Source of the DNA: an uncultured Eubacteriales bacterium
GTDB taxonomy: Bacteria > Bacillota > Clostridia > Lachnospirales > Lachnospiraceae
Direction: 5' to 3'
DNA length: 64,000 bases
Assembly: GCA_900545225.1 (NCBI GenBank)
Contig: UQXZ01000006.1
Span: forward strand, 33,482 to 97,481
The stretch's first letter is position 1, and each line of letters starts with the position of its first letter. Below, piece after piece: positions 8,278-16,841 of this stretch. A program made the translations under genes and the position numbers. A model generated the notes under the pieces. The model searched no databases, was not told where the DNA came from, and was given only the letters and a program-made list of their open reading frames with translations.

Positions 8278-8284
8278 ATATTAT
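8256..8284 (+). promoter_or_regulatory. recA promoter
   Basis: TTGACA (8256-8261), 17-nt spacer, TATTAT (8279-8284): near-perfect sigma-A promoter. It predicts a 5' leader of about 120 nt before the recA ATG at 8415. Confidence 0.8.
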
Positions 8285-8414
8285 GGGCAGAACAAAAGCT
8301 TTCTGATAATTTATATGATTTTATTGGAATCAGAGATAGGGAATTATAAGATAATATTTTATATCAGCGTACTCCGCACAGACATACACAACACGAATTA
8401 TTTTAGGAGATAAT

Positions 8415-9488
8415 ATGGATAACGATAAGAGAGAAGAGAAGTTAAAAGCCATTGAAGCCGCTATTTCACAGATTGAGAAGGATTACGGTAAAGGTTCAGT
8501 AATGTGCCTCGGTAATTACGACGGACTTGATATAAGCACAATTTCAACAGGATGTTTAAGTCTTGATATAGCTCTTGGGGTTGGTGGAATTCCAAGAGGA
8601 AGAATTATTGAAGTTTACGGACCTGAATCCAGTGGTAAGACAACACTTGCACTTCACATGATAGCAGAAGCACAGAAGGAAGGCGGAATAGCAGCATTTA
8701 TCGATGCTGAGCATGCATTAGACCCTGTATATGCCAAGAACATCGGTGTAGATATTGATAACTTATATGTTTCTCAGCCGGACAGTGGTGAGCAGGCGTT
8801 AGAGATTGCTGAAACAATGGTAAGATCAGGCGCTATCGATATTCTTGTTATTGACTCTGTTGCAGCTCTTGTACCAAAGCAGGAAATCGACGGTGAAATG
8901 GGTGATGCTCACATGGCTCTCCAGGCAAGACTTATGTCACAGGCATTGAGAAAGCTCACTCCTGTTGTAAGTAAGAGTAAGTGTGCCGTAGTATTTATCA
9001 ATCAGCTCAGAGAGAAGGTTGGAGTCGTATTCGGTAATCCTGAAACAACAGCCGGTGGTAGAGCTCTTAAGTTCTATTCATCAGTAAGAATGGATATCAG
9101 AAGAAAAGAAGCTCTTAAGCAGGGTGGCGAGGTTGTAGGTAACCACGTTGTTGTTAAGATTGTTAAGAACAAGGTTGCTCCTCCATTCAAGGAAGTTGCA
9201 TTTGATATCATGTTTGGAACAGGTATATCAAAAGAGGGTGACGTACTTGATCTTGCTACAGAAAGGGATATTATCCAGAAGAGTGGTGCATGGTTTGCAT
9301 ATAATGGAGAGAAAATCGGACAGGGCCGTGAGAATGCTAAGAAGTATTTAATGGATAACCCTGATGTATTTGAAGAAATCTCTAATAAGGTTATTGTAAA
9401 GATTCAGGCAGATCCTAACTCAGGATTTAAATATGCCGGAAGCGCTTCAAAGGATGCTGAAACTGAAGAAGCTTCTGACGAAGAATAA
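8415..9488 (+). CDS. recA: Recombinase RecA
   Basis: RecA forms ATP-dependent filaments on single-stranded DNA, drives homologous pairing and triggers LexA self-cleavage. The 357-residue protein has Walker A GPESSGKTT (about 69-77), the MAW segment EAQKEGGIAAFIDAEHALDP, Walker B ILVIDSVAAL, loop L1 (EIDGEMGDAHMALQARLMSQ), the NQLREK segment and loop L2 (GNPETTAGGRALKFY), then the C-terminal acidic tail ending DEE. It starts at ATG 8415 behind TAGGAG. It has its own strong promoter and is followed by a complex hairpin; recX comes after 258 nt, so the two may be partly co-transcribed. Confidence 0.98.
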   Translation: MDNDKREEKLKAIEAAISQIEKDYGKGSVMCLGNYDGLDISTISTGCLSLDIALGVGGIPRGRIIEVYGPESSGKTTLALHMIAEAQKEGGIAAFIDAEHALDPVYAKNIGVDIDNLYVSQPDSGEQALEIAETMVRSGAIDILVIDSVAALVPKQEIDGEMGDAHMALQARLMSQALRKLTPVVSKSKCAVVFINQLREKVGVVFGNPETTAGGRALKFYSSVRMDIRRKEALKQGGEVVGNHVVVKIVKNKVAPPFKEVAFDIMFGTGISKEGDVLDLATERDIIQKSGAWFAYNGEKIGQGRENAKKYLMDNPDVFEEISNKVIVKIQADPNSGFKYAGSASKDAETEEASDEE

Positions 9489-9536
9489 TATAAGTACAAT
9501 ATAAAAATAAATATAAATACAAATATAAATGATATG

Positions 9537-9597
9537 ATGACTAATCAGGTATAACTAATCAGATGTGATTAGGAATATCCGGTTAGTCATTGTTGTA
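9537..9597 (+). terminator. Branched hairpin behind recA
   Basis: An outer stem 9537-9546/9581-9590 (ATGACTAATC with GGTTAGTCAT) encloses a second hairpin CTAATCA-GATG-TGATTAG (9555-9572). A short, interrupted T-tract follows (TGTTGTAT). It is probably a weak terminator between recA and recX. Confidence 0.5.
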
Positions 9598-9657
9598 TAT
9601 AAATTAAATAATTAACTGAGTATTAATGTTAGAAACTATATTAAAGACTTACCGTTT

Positions 9658-9703
9658 CAGGTGTTAATTAACATAAAAACTGCCTGTTGCAGGTGTTAAT
9701 TAA
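9658..9703. repeat. Two 14-bp direct repeats upstream of recX
   Basis: CAGGTGTTAATTAA occurs at 9658-9671 and 9690-9703, exactly 32 bp (about three helical turns) apart, 44-90 bp ahead of the recX start. This spacing puts both copies on the same DNA face, as in cooperative operators. No known factor is recognised. Confidence 0.55.
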
Positions 9704-9746
9704 TAGGTTAATTAAAATAAAGATTAACTGTTTTAGAGGTTATATT

Positions 9747-10385
9747 ATGAATTATATAGTTACCGATATAAAAAAGAAGAGCGAGAAATCCCGTTCATCC
9801 ATAGTTTTTATCAATTACGAAGACGCATTTGCTCTTTATAATTCGGAGATTGCCGAATTAGGTTTAGAGATTGATGATGAAATATCAGAAGAGACCCTGG
9901 AGCATATCTATAAAGAAATATTAGAACCAAGATGTTATAAGAGAGCCCTTAACATAATTATCAGAAAATCCGTAAGTACATTTGAAATGAAGCAGAAGCT
10001 TTCAAAGGATTATTATCCGGAAGTAATATCGGATGCTGTAATAGAAAAGCTGATTAAGGAAAGATTCTTAAACGACGAAAGATTTGCGGAAAGTTATATA
10101 TCATATTATGCCCAGACCAAGTCCATGGGGATTATAAAAAGAGAACTAGCTCAAAAGGGGATAAAGGAAGACTTAATTGAAAGACTTATGGAAGATGAGT
10201 GCGTTGTGGATGCAGATCACGAGTACAATTTATGTATGAAAATGCTTTCAAAAAAGTATGATAAAAGTAATGGAGAGTATGCATATATACAAAAAGCAAA
10301 GCAGTTTTTATACAGAAAGGGATTCTCTTTTGATGTGATTAACAGATGCGTTTCGGATTTCTTTGAAGAGCAGTCAGATTATTGA
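9747..10385 (+). CDS. recX: Regulatory protein RecX
   Basis: RecX binds within the RecA filament groove and tunes its activity. The 212-residue protein starts at ATG 9747 behind AGAGG; the frame is open further upstream but without a usable site. RecX three-helix repeats are visible: RALNIIIRKSVSTFEMKQKL, the central IEKLIKERFLNDERFAESYI (the NDERFAE-type signature of the family) and SMGIIKRELAQKGI, then a last repeat ending in FSFDVINRCV. The first ~60 residues form the extension often seen in Firmicutes RecX. Its position just after recA supports the call. Confidence 0.88.
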   Translation: MNYIVTDIKKKSEKSRSSIVFINYEDAFALYNSEIAELGLEIDDEISEETLEHIYKEILEPRCYKRALNIIIRKSVSTFEMKQKLSKDYYPEVISDAVIEKLIKERFLNDERFAESYISYYAQTKSMGIIKRELAQKGIKEDLIERLMEDECVVDADHEYNLCMKMLSKKYDKSNGEYAYIQKAKQFLYRKGFSFDVINRCVSDFFEEQSDY

Positions 10386-10482
10386 TAATAGTTGCATTTG
10401 TCGTTTGCATATAGCATATTTAAGTGGTAGTATAATATTGATGTACTATGATTAGGTTACATTTTAATACAGGAGGAATATG

Positions 10483-12030
10483 ATGTTAGCAGTTATTTTG
10501 TCCGTTGCTATTACGGGAGTAATTGTTGCACTCATTACTTGGCTAATCACCTCCAAATCAATAGAGAAGTCTAATAAAGCTACTATAGGCAATGCAAAAG
10601 ATAAAGCAGAAGAAATAGTAGAAACAGCGAAAAAAGAAGCTGAAAACTTAAAAAAAGAAGCTGAAATCGAAGCTAAAGAGAGCGCACTGCAGTTGAAAAA
10701 TGAGCTTGAAAGCGAATATAAAGAACGACGCAGTGAGCTTACTCAATATGAGAAACGAATAATTGCAAAGGAAGAAACCTTAGATAAACGATATGACGTT
10801 TTAAAGGGTGAAGAGCAGTTAATCGAAAACAAGAAAAAAGAAACAGACGATTTATACGCTGAAGCCGAAAATATCAAGATCCAGCAGGAAAAAGAACTTG
10901 AGAACATAGGCGGCTTAACTAAAGAAGAAGCGAGAACTTATATCCTTGAAAGGGTTGAGAAGGACGCAACTGAAGATGCTGCTAAGTTAGTAAAGGCTAT
11001 TCAGAAGAATGCTACTGACGATGCGGAAAAGAGAGTTAAAGATATCATTGTTAATGCAATCTCAAGATGTGACATTGACCATGTGTCTGAGGCAATGATT
11101 TCTGTTGTGGAACTCCCTAATGAGGAAATGAAGGGATGTATTATAGGTCGAGAAGGTCGCAATATTCGTACATTCGAGAAGATGACAGGTGTTGAACTTA
11201 TAGTGGATGACACACCTGAAGCTGTTGTATTGTCTTGTTTTAATCCAATAAGAAGAGAAATTGCAAGAATTACTCTTGAAAAGCTTATTGTTGACGGTAG
11301 AATTCATCCTACACGTATCGAAGAGATGCTTGAAAAGTCAACAAAGGAACTTGATGAAAAGATCAAATCAATCGGTGAAGCTACACTTATTGATTTAGGA
11401 ATTCACGGAGTTCATCCTGCAATCGTTAAGCTTATCGGTAGATTGCAATACAGATACAGCTTCGGTCAGAATGCACTTAAGCATTCTGTTGAGGTTGCTA
11501 TTTTGTCAGGTCTTCTTGCGGCTGAGGTCGGAGAAGATGTGGCATTGGCAAGAAAGGCCGGATTATTACATGATATTGGTAAAGCTCTCGATTTTGAGAT
11601 GGAAGGAACTCATGTACAGTTAGGTGCTGAGATTTGTAGAAAGTACAAAGAATCACCTGTTGTTATCAATTCCATTGAATCTCATCATGGAGATGTAGAG
11701 CCTGATAACATGATATCTTTACTTGTTGAATGTGCAGATATGATATCAGCAGCAAGACCTGGCGCAAGACGCGAGGATATAGATGTATACATTAACAGAC
11801 TTAAGAGACTGGAAGAAATTTCTAATGCTCACGAGGAAGTTGTTGAATCATATGCTGTACAGGCTGGAAGAGAAATCAGAGTTATGGTTTCTCCGGAAAA
11901 GATAGATGATGCGCGCATGGAACTGTTGGCTAAGGATATAGCCGATCAGATCGAAACAGAATTAGCTTACCCTGGTCAGATTAGAGTAAGTGTTATAAGA
12001 GAATCTCGAGTTGTTGAATACGCCAAGTAA
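10483..12030 (+). CDS. rny: Ribonuclease Y
   Basis: RNase Y is the membrane-anchored endoribonuclease that starts mRNA decay in many Firmicutes. The protein has an N-terminal transmembrane helix (about residues 1-23), a long Lys/Glu-rich coiled coil (about 30-150), a KH RNA-binding domain with GREGRNIRTFE (GxxG near residues 222-226), and an HD phosphodiesterase domain with LLHDIGKA (about 362-369) and ESHHGD. Two adjacent ATGs (10480, 10483) follow AGGAGG at 10471; the second has the better 6-nt spacing and gives 515 residues. It is monocistronic and ends at a strong terminator. Confidence 0.97.
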   Translation: MLAVILSVAITGVIVALITWLITSKSIEKSNKATIGNAKDKAEEIVETAKKEAENLKKEAEIEAKESALQLKNELESEYKERRSELTQYEKRIIAKEETLDKRYDVLKGEEQLIENKKKETDDLYAEAENIKIQQEKELENIGGLTKEEARTYILERVEKDATEDAAKLVKAIQKNATDDAEKRVKDIIVNAISRCDIDHVSEAMISVVELPNEEMKGCIIGREGRNIRTFEKMTGVELIVDDTPEAVVLSCFNPIRREIARITLEKLIVDGRIHPTRIEEMLEKSTKELDEKIKSIGEATLIDLGIHGVHPAIVKLIGRLQYRYSFGQNALKHSVEVAILSGLLAAEVGEDVALARKAGLLHDIGKALDFEMEGTHVQLGAEICRKYKESPVVINSIESHHGDVEPDNMISLLVECADMISAARPGARREDIDVYINRLKRLEEISNAHEEVVESYAVQAGREIRVMVSPEKIDDARMELLAKDIADQIETELAYPGQIRVSVIRESRVVEYAK

Positions 12031-12082
12031 TTAAGCTGCAATAAGATTTATATAAGTTTTAAAGAGATATGTATCTCTGGTA

Positions 12083-12118
12083 AGCCCTTATTATTGTTTA
12101 TCGATAATAAGGGCTTTT
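12083..12118 (+). terminator. rny terminator
   Basis: AGCCCTTATTAT (12083-12094) pairs with ATAATAAGGGCT (12104-12115), followed by TTTGC. Strong intrinsic terminator with a short T-run. Confidence 0.85.
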
Positions 12119-12120
12119 GC

Positions 12121-12532
12121 TATGTAAATTTTGTTATATGAAGTTATTTATATGGAATAATATAGTGATTAAAGAATGTTATTGATACGTTTAATTGTTA
12201 AGTATGTATTTTATTAAAATGTATACGAAAAAAATGGACACTGATATATGATGCTGATATATGTAAAATGAGTTTAAATATTGTTTGTTTTGCTTAATTT
12301 ACAGTCCGTTAAGACATCTGGCTGGAATCTTGATAAAATACTTATAATTTAATATATTATTTTTTATGGCTATATTAATTAATAAAATAAACTCTATATT
12401 GATTTTTACTTAACGCCAGTGTAATATTAAAGTGTATGTACTTAAGTTGGTGAAAAATGTTCAGCATGTATACAAAGTAATTAGGGATAGCTGAAAACCA
12501 GTAGAAATTTACGCTTTAAGGAGGATTTTATT
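12121..12532. other. AT-rich intergenic region upstream of the aminotransferase
   Basis: About 410 nt with no open frame of note. There is a short repeat of CTGATATATG at about 12241-12265 and TTGATAAAATACTTATAAT near 12331 that could hold promoter elements, but the spacing is poor. I see no riboswitch, T-box or RNA gene signature. Confidence 0.4.
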
Positions 12533-13810
12533 GTGCATTACGTAGATATGAGCAAGGAAGAGTTGGTATCAGTTCAGAAGGAACTTATGCACAAGTTTAA
12601 TGAAATCAAGGAAAAGAATCTCAAGCTTGATATGTCAAGAGGTAAGCCATCACCTGCACAGTTAAAGGTGTCTTATCCTATGTTAGATTGTATTACATCT
12701 GAATCAAGCCTTATTGATGAAAATGGTGTAGATTGTTCTAACTACGGATGTCTTGATGGTCTTGAATCAGCAAAGCAGCTTCTTGCAGATATGATCGGAA
12801 CAGATAAGGATCATATGATCGTGTTTGGTAACTCAAGTCTTAATATTATGTTTGATCAGATTTCAAGAGCATTTACTCATGGATATTTAGGACATACTCC
12901 TTGGTCAAAGTTAGATAAGATTAAGTTCTTATGTCCTGTGCCTGGATATGACAGACATTTCATGATTACAGAGCATTTCGGAATTGAAATGATTAACATC
13001 CCTATGTCTGAAAATGGCCCTGACATGGACATGGTAGAGAAACTTGTTTCAAATGATCCTGCAGTCAAGGGTATCTGGTGTGTTCCAAAATATTCTAACC
13101 CTATGGGTGTTACATACTCAGATGAAACAATAAAGAGACTTGCAGCATTAAAGCCTGCAGCTCCTGATTTCAGACTTTTCTATGATAATGCATATTGTGT
13201 GCATGAACTTTATGATGAAGGGGATAGCCTTCTCGATATTATTGAAGAGTGTGCAAAAGCAGGCAACCCTGATATGGTATTTGAGTTTGTTTCAACATCA
13301 AAAATAAGCTTTCCTGGTTCAGGTATTGCAGGTATGGCTGCAAGTGAGGCAAACCTTGCTGATGTAAAGAGCCATTTACATTTCCAGACTATTGGTTATG
13401 ACAAGATTAACCAGCTTCGTCATGTGGCATTCTTTAAGGATATCAATGGATTAAAGGAACACATGAAGAAACATGCCGACTTTATCAGACCAAAGTTTGA
13501 AATTGTTTTATCTGTTTTTGAAAAAGAGCTTGCAGGTTTAGGCGTAGGTAAATGGACAGAGCCTAGGGGTGGATATTTCATATCATTTGATTCAATTCTT
13601 AACTGTGCAACAGAAGTTTATAATCTCTGTAAGGAAGCAGGTGTAACACTTACTTCAGTTGGTGCTACATTCCCTTACAGAAAGGATCCAAACAATTCAA
13701 ACTTAAGAATTGCACCTACATATCCTACAGTTGAGGAATTAGAAGAAGCAGCCAACCTTTTTGCAGTTGCAGTTAAATTAGCAAGTGTGAATAAGCTTTT
13801 AGAAGGCTGA
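12533..13810 (+). CDS. Aspartate aminotransferase-like PLP enzyme (PF12897 type)
   Basis: A 425-residue fold-type I aminotransferase. It belongs to the distinct subgroup that includes corynebacterial AspT: the N-terminal LDMSRGKPSPAQL, NYGCLDGLESAKQLLADM and VPGYDRHF motifs are typical. The PLP-binding Lys is in STSKISFPGSGIAG (about residue 256), with the upstream YDNAYCVHEL supplying the Asp/Tyr that hold the cofactor. Aspartate transaminase (oxaloacetate plus glutamate) is the likely reaction, though substrate is not proven. The start is GTG 12533, preceded by AAGGAGG. A 500-nt AT-rich region separates it from rny and it ends at a long terminator, so it is monocistronic. Confidence 0.88.
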   Translation: MHYVDMSKEELVSVQKELMHKFNEIKEKNLKLDMSRGKPSPAQLKVSYPMLDCITSESSLIDENGVDCSNYGCLDGLESAKQLLADMIGTDKDHMIVFGNSSLNIMFDQISRAFTHGYLGHTPWSKLDKIKFLCPVPGYDRHFMITEHFGIEMINIPMSENGPDMDMVEKLVSNDPAVKGIWCVPKYSNPMGVTYSDETIKRLAALKPAAPDFRLFYDNAYCVHELYDEGDSLLDIIEECAKAGNPDMVFEFVSTSKISFPGSGIAGMAASEANLADVKSHLHFQTIGYDKINQLRHVAFFKDINGLKEHMKKHADFIRPKFEIVLSVFEKELAGLGVGKWTEPRGGYFISFDSILNCATEVYNLCKEAGVTLTSVGATFPYRKDPNNSNLRIAPTYPTVEELEEAANLFAVAVKLASVNKLLEG

Positions 13811-13871
13811 TAATAAATAAAATTTAGTATATGCTTTACATTAGAAGTTAAGAGTATACAACATCATATAT

Positions 13872-13931
13872 AAAGCGGGTGTATAATCATCAGAGATACA
13901 ATGTTTCGGTGATGAGGCACCTGCTTTTTAT
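13872..13931 (+). terminator. Branched terminator after the aminotransferase
   Basis: The outer stem AAAGCGGGTG (13872-13881) pairs with CACCTGCTTT (13918-13927), and an inner TCATCA/TGATGA stem (13887-13892/13910-13915) sits above it. TTTTTATTTTATT follows. Confidence 0.75.
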
Positions 13932-14013
13932 TTTATTGTTATTTATTGCAGTAAAAGGTAACATAAACACAGATGACAATTTTTAAATATCGGTTAATGG
14001 TATTATGTTATAC

Positions 14014-14037
14014 ATAACAGTTATGCTTAACTGTTAT
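14014..14037. repeat. 9-bp inverted repeat upstream of proC
   Basis: ATAACAGTT (14014-14022) and AACTGTTAT (14029-14037) with a 6-nt loop, about 100 bp before proC. It could be an operator or part of the mRNA leader. The surrounding 13932-14134 stretch holds nothing else that I recognise. Confidence 0.45.
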
Positions 14038-14134
14038 TAAAGCGGCTAAGTATTTAAAACGGGCAGCAATGTGATATCTATACAACTGGTTATTACATAA
14101 CATACTGATATATGAATTTTTAAAGAGGAAAATT

Positions 14135-14932
14135 ATGAGTAATATAGGATTTATCGGCGCTGGAAACATGGGATATGCAATGTTAAAGGGAGCATTATCA
14201 TCAATTTCTCCTGAAAATGTTGGAGTAACAGACAGATCATTTGATAAGGCTGAAAGCATTGCACAGGAAACAGGAGTGCGTCATTTTGAGTCAAATGCAG
14301 ACTGCGTAAAGAACTGCAAGTACGTGGTATTTTCAATTAAGCCACAGGTTTATGAAAATGTAGTAGATGAAATCAGAAAATTTGTTGATGACTCTAAGAT
14401 TATCATTTCTCTTGCACCAAATGTTTCTATAGAAATGTTAAATGGTATGTTCGGCAAAAATGTCCGTGTAGTAAGATTAATGCCAAATACACCTGCACTT
14501 GTAGGTGAAGGTATGACAGGATACTGTTATGACGATGCACTTTTCAATGAAGAAGAAAAGACATTTTTAGCTGACCTTTTTAATTCATTTGGTAAGGCTG
14601 TAAAGGTTTCTGAGAAAATCATGAGTGCAGTAGTATGTGCCAGTGGTTCATCACCTGCATATGTATTTATGTTTATAGAAGCTCTTGCAGACAGTGTTGT
14701 TAAATATGGCATGTCAAGAGATGATGCATATACATTTGTTGCTCAGACAGTACTCGGTTCTGCAAAGATGGTTCTCGAATCAGGGGAGCATCCGGGAGTG
14801 TTAAAGGACAGAGTATGTTCTCCGGGTGGAACCACAATCAGAGCCGTTGAAAAGTTAGAAGAGTGCGGTTTAAGAAATGCATTATTTAAAGCTACTGAAG
14901 CATGTTACAACAAATGTGAAAATAAAGAGTAA
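14135..14932 (+). CDS. proC: Pyrroline-5-carboxylate reductase
   Basis: ProC reduces pyrroline-5-carboxylate to proline with NAD(P)H, the last step of proline synthesis. The 265-residue protein has the N-terminal Rossmann motif IGFIGAGNMG (residues 4-13), FSIKPQ and RLMPNTPALVGEGMTG in the middle, and the C-terminal family signature with SPGGTTIRAVEKLEE. It starts at ATG 14135 behind AGAGGA. No other proline gene is adjacent (proB and proA are elsewhere). It stands alone between two long AT-rich intergenic regions. Confidence 0.97.
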   Translation: MSNIGFIGAGNMGYAMLKGALSSISPENVGVTDRSFDKAESIAQETGVRHFESNADCVKNCKYVVFSIKPQVYENVVDEIRKFVDDSKIIISLAPNVSIEMLNGMFGKNVRVVRLMPNTPALVGEGMTGYCYDDALFNEEEKTFLADLFNSFGKAVKVSEKIMSAVVCASGSSPAYVFMFIEALADSVVKYGMSRDDAYTFVAQTVLGSAKMVLESGEHPGVLKDRVCSPGGTTIRAVEKLEECGLRNALFKATEACYNKCENKE

Positions 14933-14971
14933 TCTAAATTTCTTAATAATGAAATGATATTCCTAAATAAC

Positions 14972-15066
14972 ATATTGTGATACCTAACTATCAAGATATG
15001 TAAATATATGATATTTACATATCACGATACCTAAATATCACAATATTTAAATATCATATATTTTGT
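14972..15066. repeat. Degenerate 16-bp tandem array upstream of metA
   Basis: Six adjacent units begin at 14972, 14988, 15004 (15 nt), 15019, 15035 and 15051; the consensus is near ATATCACGATACCTAA. Within it lies a perfect 13-bp inverted repeat (14995-15007/15011-15023, GATATGTAAATAT) and a direct repeat GATACCTAA-x-TATCA at 14979 and 15026. It directly precedes the candidate metA promoter and could be a multi-site operator. Confidence 0.55.
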
Positions 15067-15072
15067 GTAATA

Positions 15073-15101
15073 TTGTAAAAAAGGGCAATATATTGTATTA
15101 T
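15073..15101 (+). promoter_or_regulatory. Candidate metA promoter
   Basis: TTGTAA (15073-15078), 17-nt spacer, TATTAT (15096-15101). The predicted leader of about 75 nt contains no SAM riboswitch or T-box. Confidence 0.5.
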
Positions 15102-15182
15102 TACCCTAATTAACCATATGTAACTAAAATGATTACTTAATCAGAATTACTTAATATATAACCTATATTAGGAGGTGATGCT

Positions 15183-16094
15183 GTGCCAATTAAAATACAG
15201 AGCGACCTTCCTGCAAAACAGCAATTAGAGTCGGAAAATATCTTCGTTATGGACGAGAGTAGAGCCTTATCTCAGGAAATTCGTCCTTTGAAGATTCTTA
15301 TTGTAAATCTTATGCCGTTGAAGGAAGCAACAGAACTTGATCTTTTAAGATCATTATCAAATACGCCACTTCAGTTAAATGTCAGTTTTTTAAAAATGAA
15401 GTCACATACTTCAAAACATACTAAGGCATCTCATCTTGAAAAGTTTTATATTTCATTTGATGAAATCAAAAATAAGCATTATGACGGAATGATTATTACA
15501 GGTGCACCTATAGAAAAGCTTGATTTTGAAGAAGTTACCTATTGGGATGAAATAACAACAGTAATGGATTGGTCTAAGGATCATGTTACAAGTACCCTTC
15601 ATATATGCTGGGCGGCTCAGGCCGGAATGTATTATCACTACGGCGTGAGAAAGAACATGAGAAAAGAAAAGCTTTCAGGAGTATATCTTCATCATGTAAT
15701 TCACAGAACAGATCCTCTTGTAAGAGGTTTTGATGATGTATTCTATGCTCCTCATTCCAGATATACTGAGGTTAACAGAGAAGAGGTTCTCTCTAATCCT
15801 GTATTTAAGGTATTAGCTGACTCAAGAGAAGCGGGACTATATCTTGTAGTTGCAGAGGATGGCAAGAATGTATTTGTCATGGGACATCCTGAATATGACA
15901 GATTTGCTCTTGACGGAGAATACAGAAGAGATTTGTATAGCAGATTAAAGCCAAGTATTCCTGTACATTATTATCCGGACAACAATCCGGCAAAGCGTCC
16001 GAGAATGCAGTGGAGATCACATGCAAATGCTCTCTATACAAACTGGATTAACTATTATGTATACCAGGTTACTCCATATATTTTAGATGAATAA
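15183..16094 (+). CDS. metA: Homoserine O-acetyltransferase (MetA family)
   Basis: MetA activates homoserine by acylation for methionine synthesis. In this 303-residue protein the catalytic triad is intact: Cys142 (HICWAAQAG), His235 and Glu237 (MGHPEYD). The residue that sets acyl-donor choice is Glu111 (ITGAPIEKLDF); in this family Glu at that position goes with acetyl-CoA and Gly with succinyl-CoA, so acetyl transfer is the better prediction. The start is GTG 15183, 2-3 nt after a very strong TAGGAGGTGAT at about 15170-15180. It is a single-gene unit preceded by a repeat array that may control it. Confidence 0.95.
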   Translation: MPIKIQSDLPAKQQLESENIFVMDESRALSQEIRPLKILIVNLMPLKEATELDLLRSLSNTPLQLNVSFLKMKSHTSKHTKASHLEKFYISFDEIKNKHYDGMIITGAPIEKLDFEEVTYWDEITTVMDWSKDHVTSTLHICWAAQAGMYYHYGVRKNMRKEKLSGVYLHHVIHRTDPLVRGFDDVFYAPHSRYTEVNREEVLSNPVFKVLADSREAGLYLVVAEDGKNVFVMGHPEYDRFALDGEYRRDLYSRLKPSIPVHYYPDNNPAKRPRMQWRSHANALYTNWINYYVYQVTPYILDE

Positions 16095-16185
16095 ACTTAT
16101 TACTATAATATCGTGATTAGTACTGTAATTAATTGCAATAGTTTGGTATAATTTTAACTACATTTTTATTTAAGGAGATTATGAC

Positions 16186-16725
16186 ATGTCAATGAATGTT
16201 AGAGGTGTTGATAACGAAACACAGGATATCATTAATTTTTACATTGCTAACGGCTGGGAAGAGAACGAAGCTTTCAACATAGTTAAGCAGTTCAAGGATG
16301 AAATGTACAATACATTTGAGATCCTTTGCTTATGCTCACTTATGAAGCTTCTTAACACAATATATGTTAAGGGGAATGACGGAAAGGTTCCTAACCTTAC
16401 AATCGTAAGCCAGTATCCTAATGTTAAGATCTCAACAACACAGGGTTCACCTATCATGGGATTATTCAGTGTTCTTCCATCAGGCAGAATCTATGTTGAA
16501 ATCAGAGTTACAGACGGTGAAAGATATCGTTCAATCGACTGGATCGAATTTGCAGAAGTTAAAGAAGGAGCAGAAGGTTACGATAAGTTCATCAAGGATT
16601 TAGCTACTGGTGAATCATCATACCTTATGCTTAAGGACGGAACAAAGTTCCAGCTTTCTGACATTAAGAGAGAGAACCTTGACTGGTATATCAACATGAT
16701 CGCTGAATTATTACCAAGAGGTTAA
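16186..16725 (+). CDS. Uncharacterised 179-residue protein
   Basis: The gene starts at ATG 16186, 8 nt after AAGGAG, with TATAAT at 16147-16152 as a possible -10. The protein is acidic and soluble with no signal peptide. An N-terminal helical part (residues ~10-70, with NGWEENEAFNIVKQFKDEM) is followed by a beta-rich part (VEIRVTDGERYRSIDWIEFA, LKDGTKFQLSDI). I recognise no domain or catalytic motif. Codon use and RBS match the surrounding housekeeping genes, so it is a native, expressed gene. It has its own promoter and ends at a strong two-way terminator shared with the convergent PHP gene, so its context gives no clue to function. Confidence 0.75.
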   Translation: MSMNVRGVDNETQDIINFYIANGWEENEAFNIVKQFKDEMYNTFEILCLCSLMKLLNTIYVKGNDGKVPNLTIVSQYPNVKISTTQGSPIMGLFSVLPSGRIYVEIRVTDGERYRSIDWIEFAEVKEGAEGYDKFIKDLATGESSYLMLKDGTKFQLSDIKRENLDWYINMIAELLPRG

Positions 16726-16751
16726 TTTAAGATATTAATTTATCCGATATA

Positions 16752-16795
16752 ACATAAAAGCTGCATGCACCATCTAGTGTATGCAGCTTTTATGT
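16752..16795. terminator. Bidirectional terminator between the 179-aa gene and the PHP gene
   Basis: ACATAAAAGCTGCAT (16752-16766) pairs perfectly with ATGCAGCTTTTATGT (16781-16795), and four more pairs extend the stem to a 6-nt loop. A and T runs on both sides serve both convergent genes. Confidence 0.85.
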
Positions 16796-16841
16796 ATGCT
16801 TATTGTTATAGTTTCACATGAGTCTTACAATTCTAATTTCA

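Noticed and set aside
12121..12532. Possible riboswitch or small RNA upstream of the aminotransferase
   Set aside because: No conserved riboswitch core, no strong stems and no terminator inside; only AT-rich sequence.
14933..15182. CRISPR array upstream of metA
   Set aside because: The 16-bp units are contiguous and degenerate with no unique spacers, and no cas genes are near.
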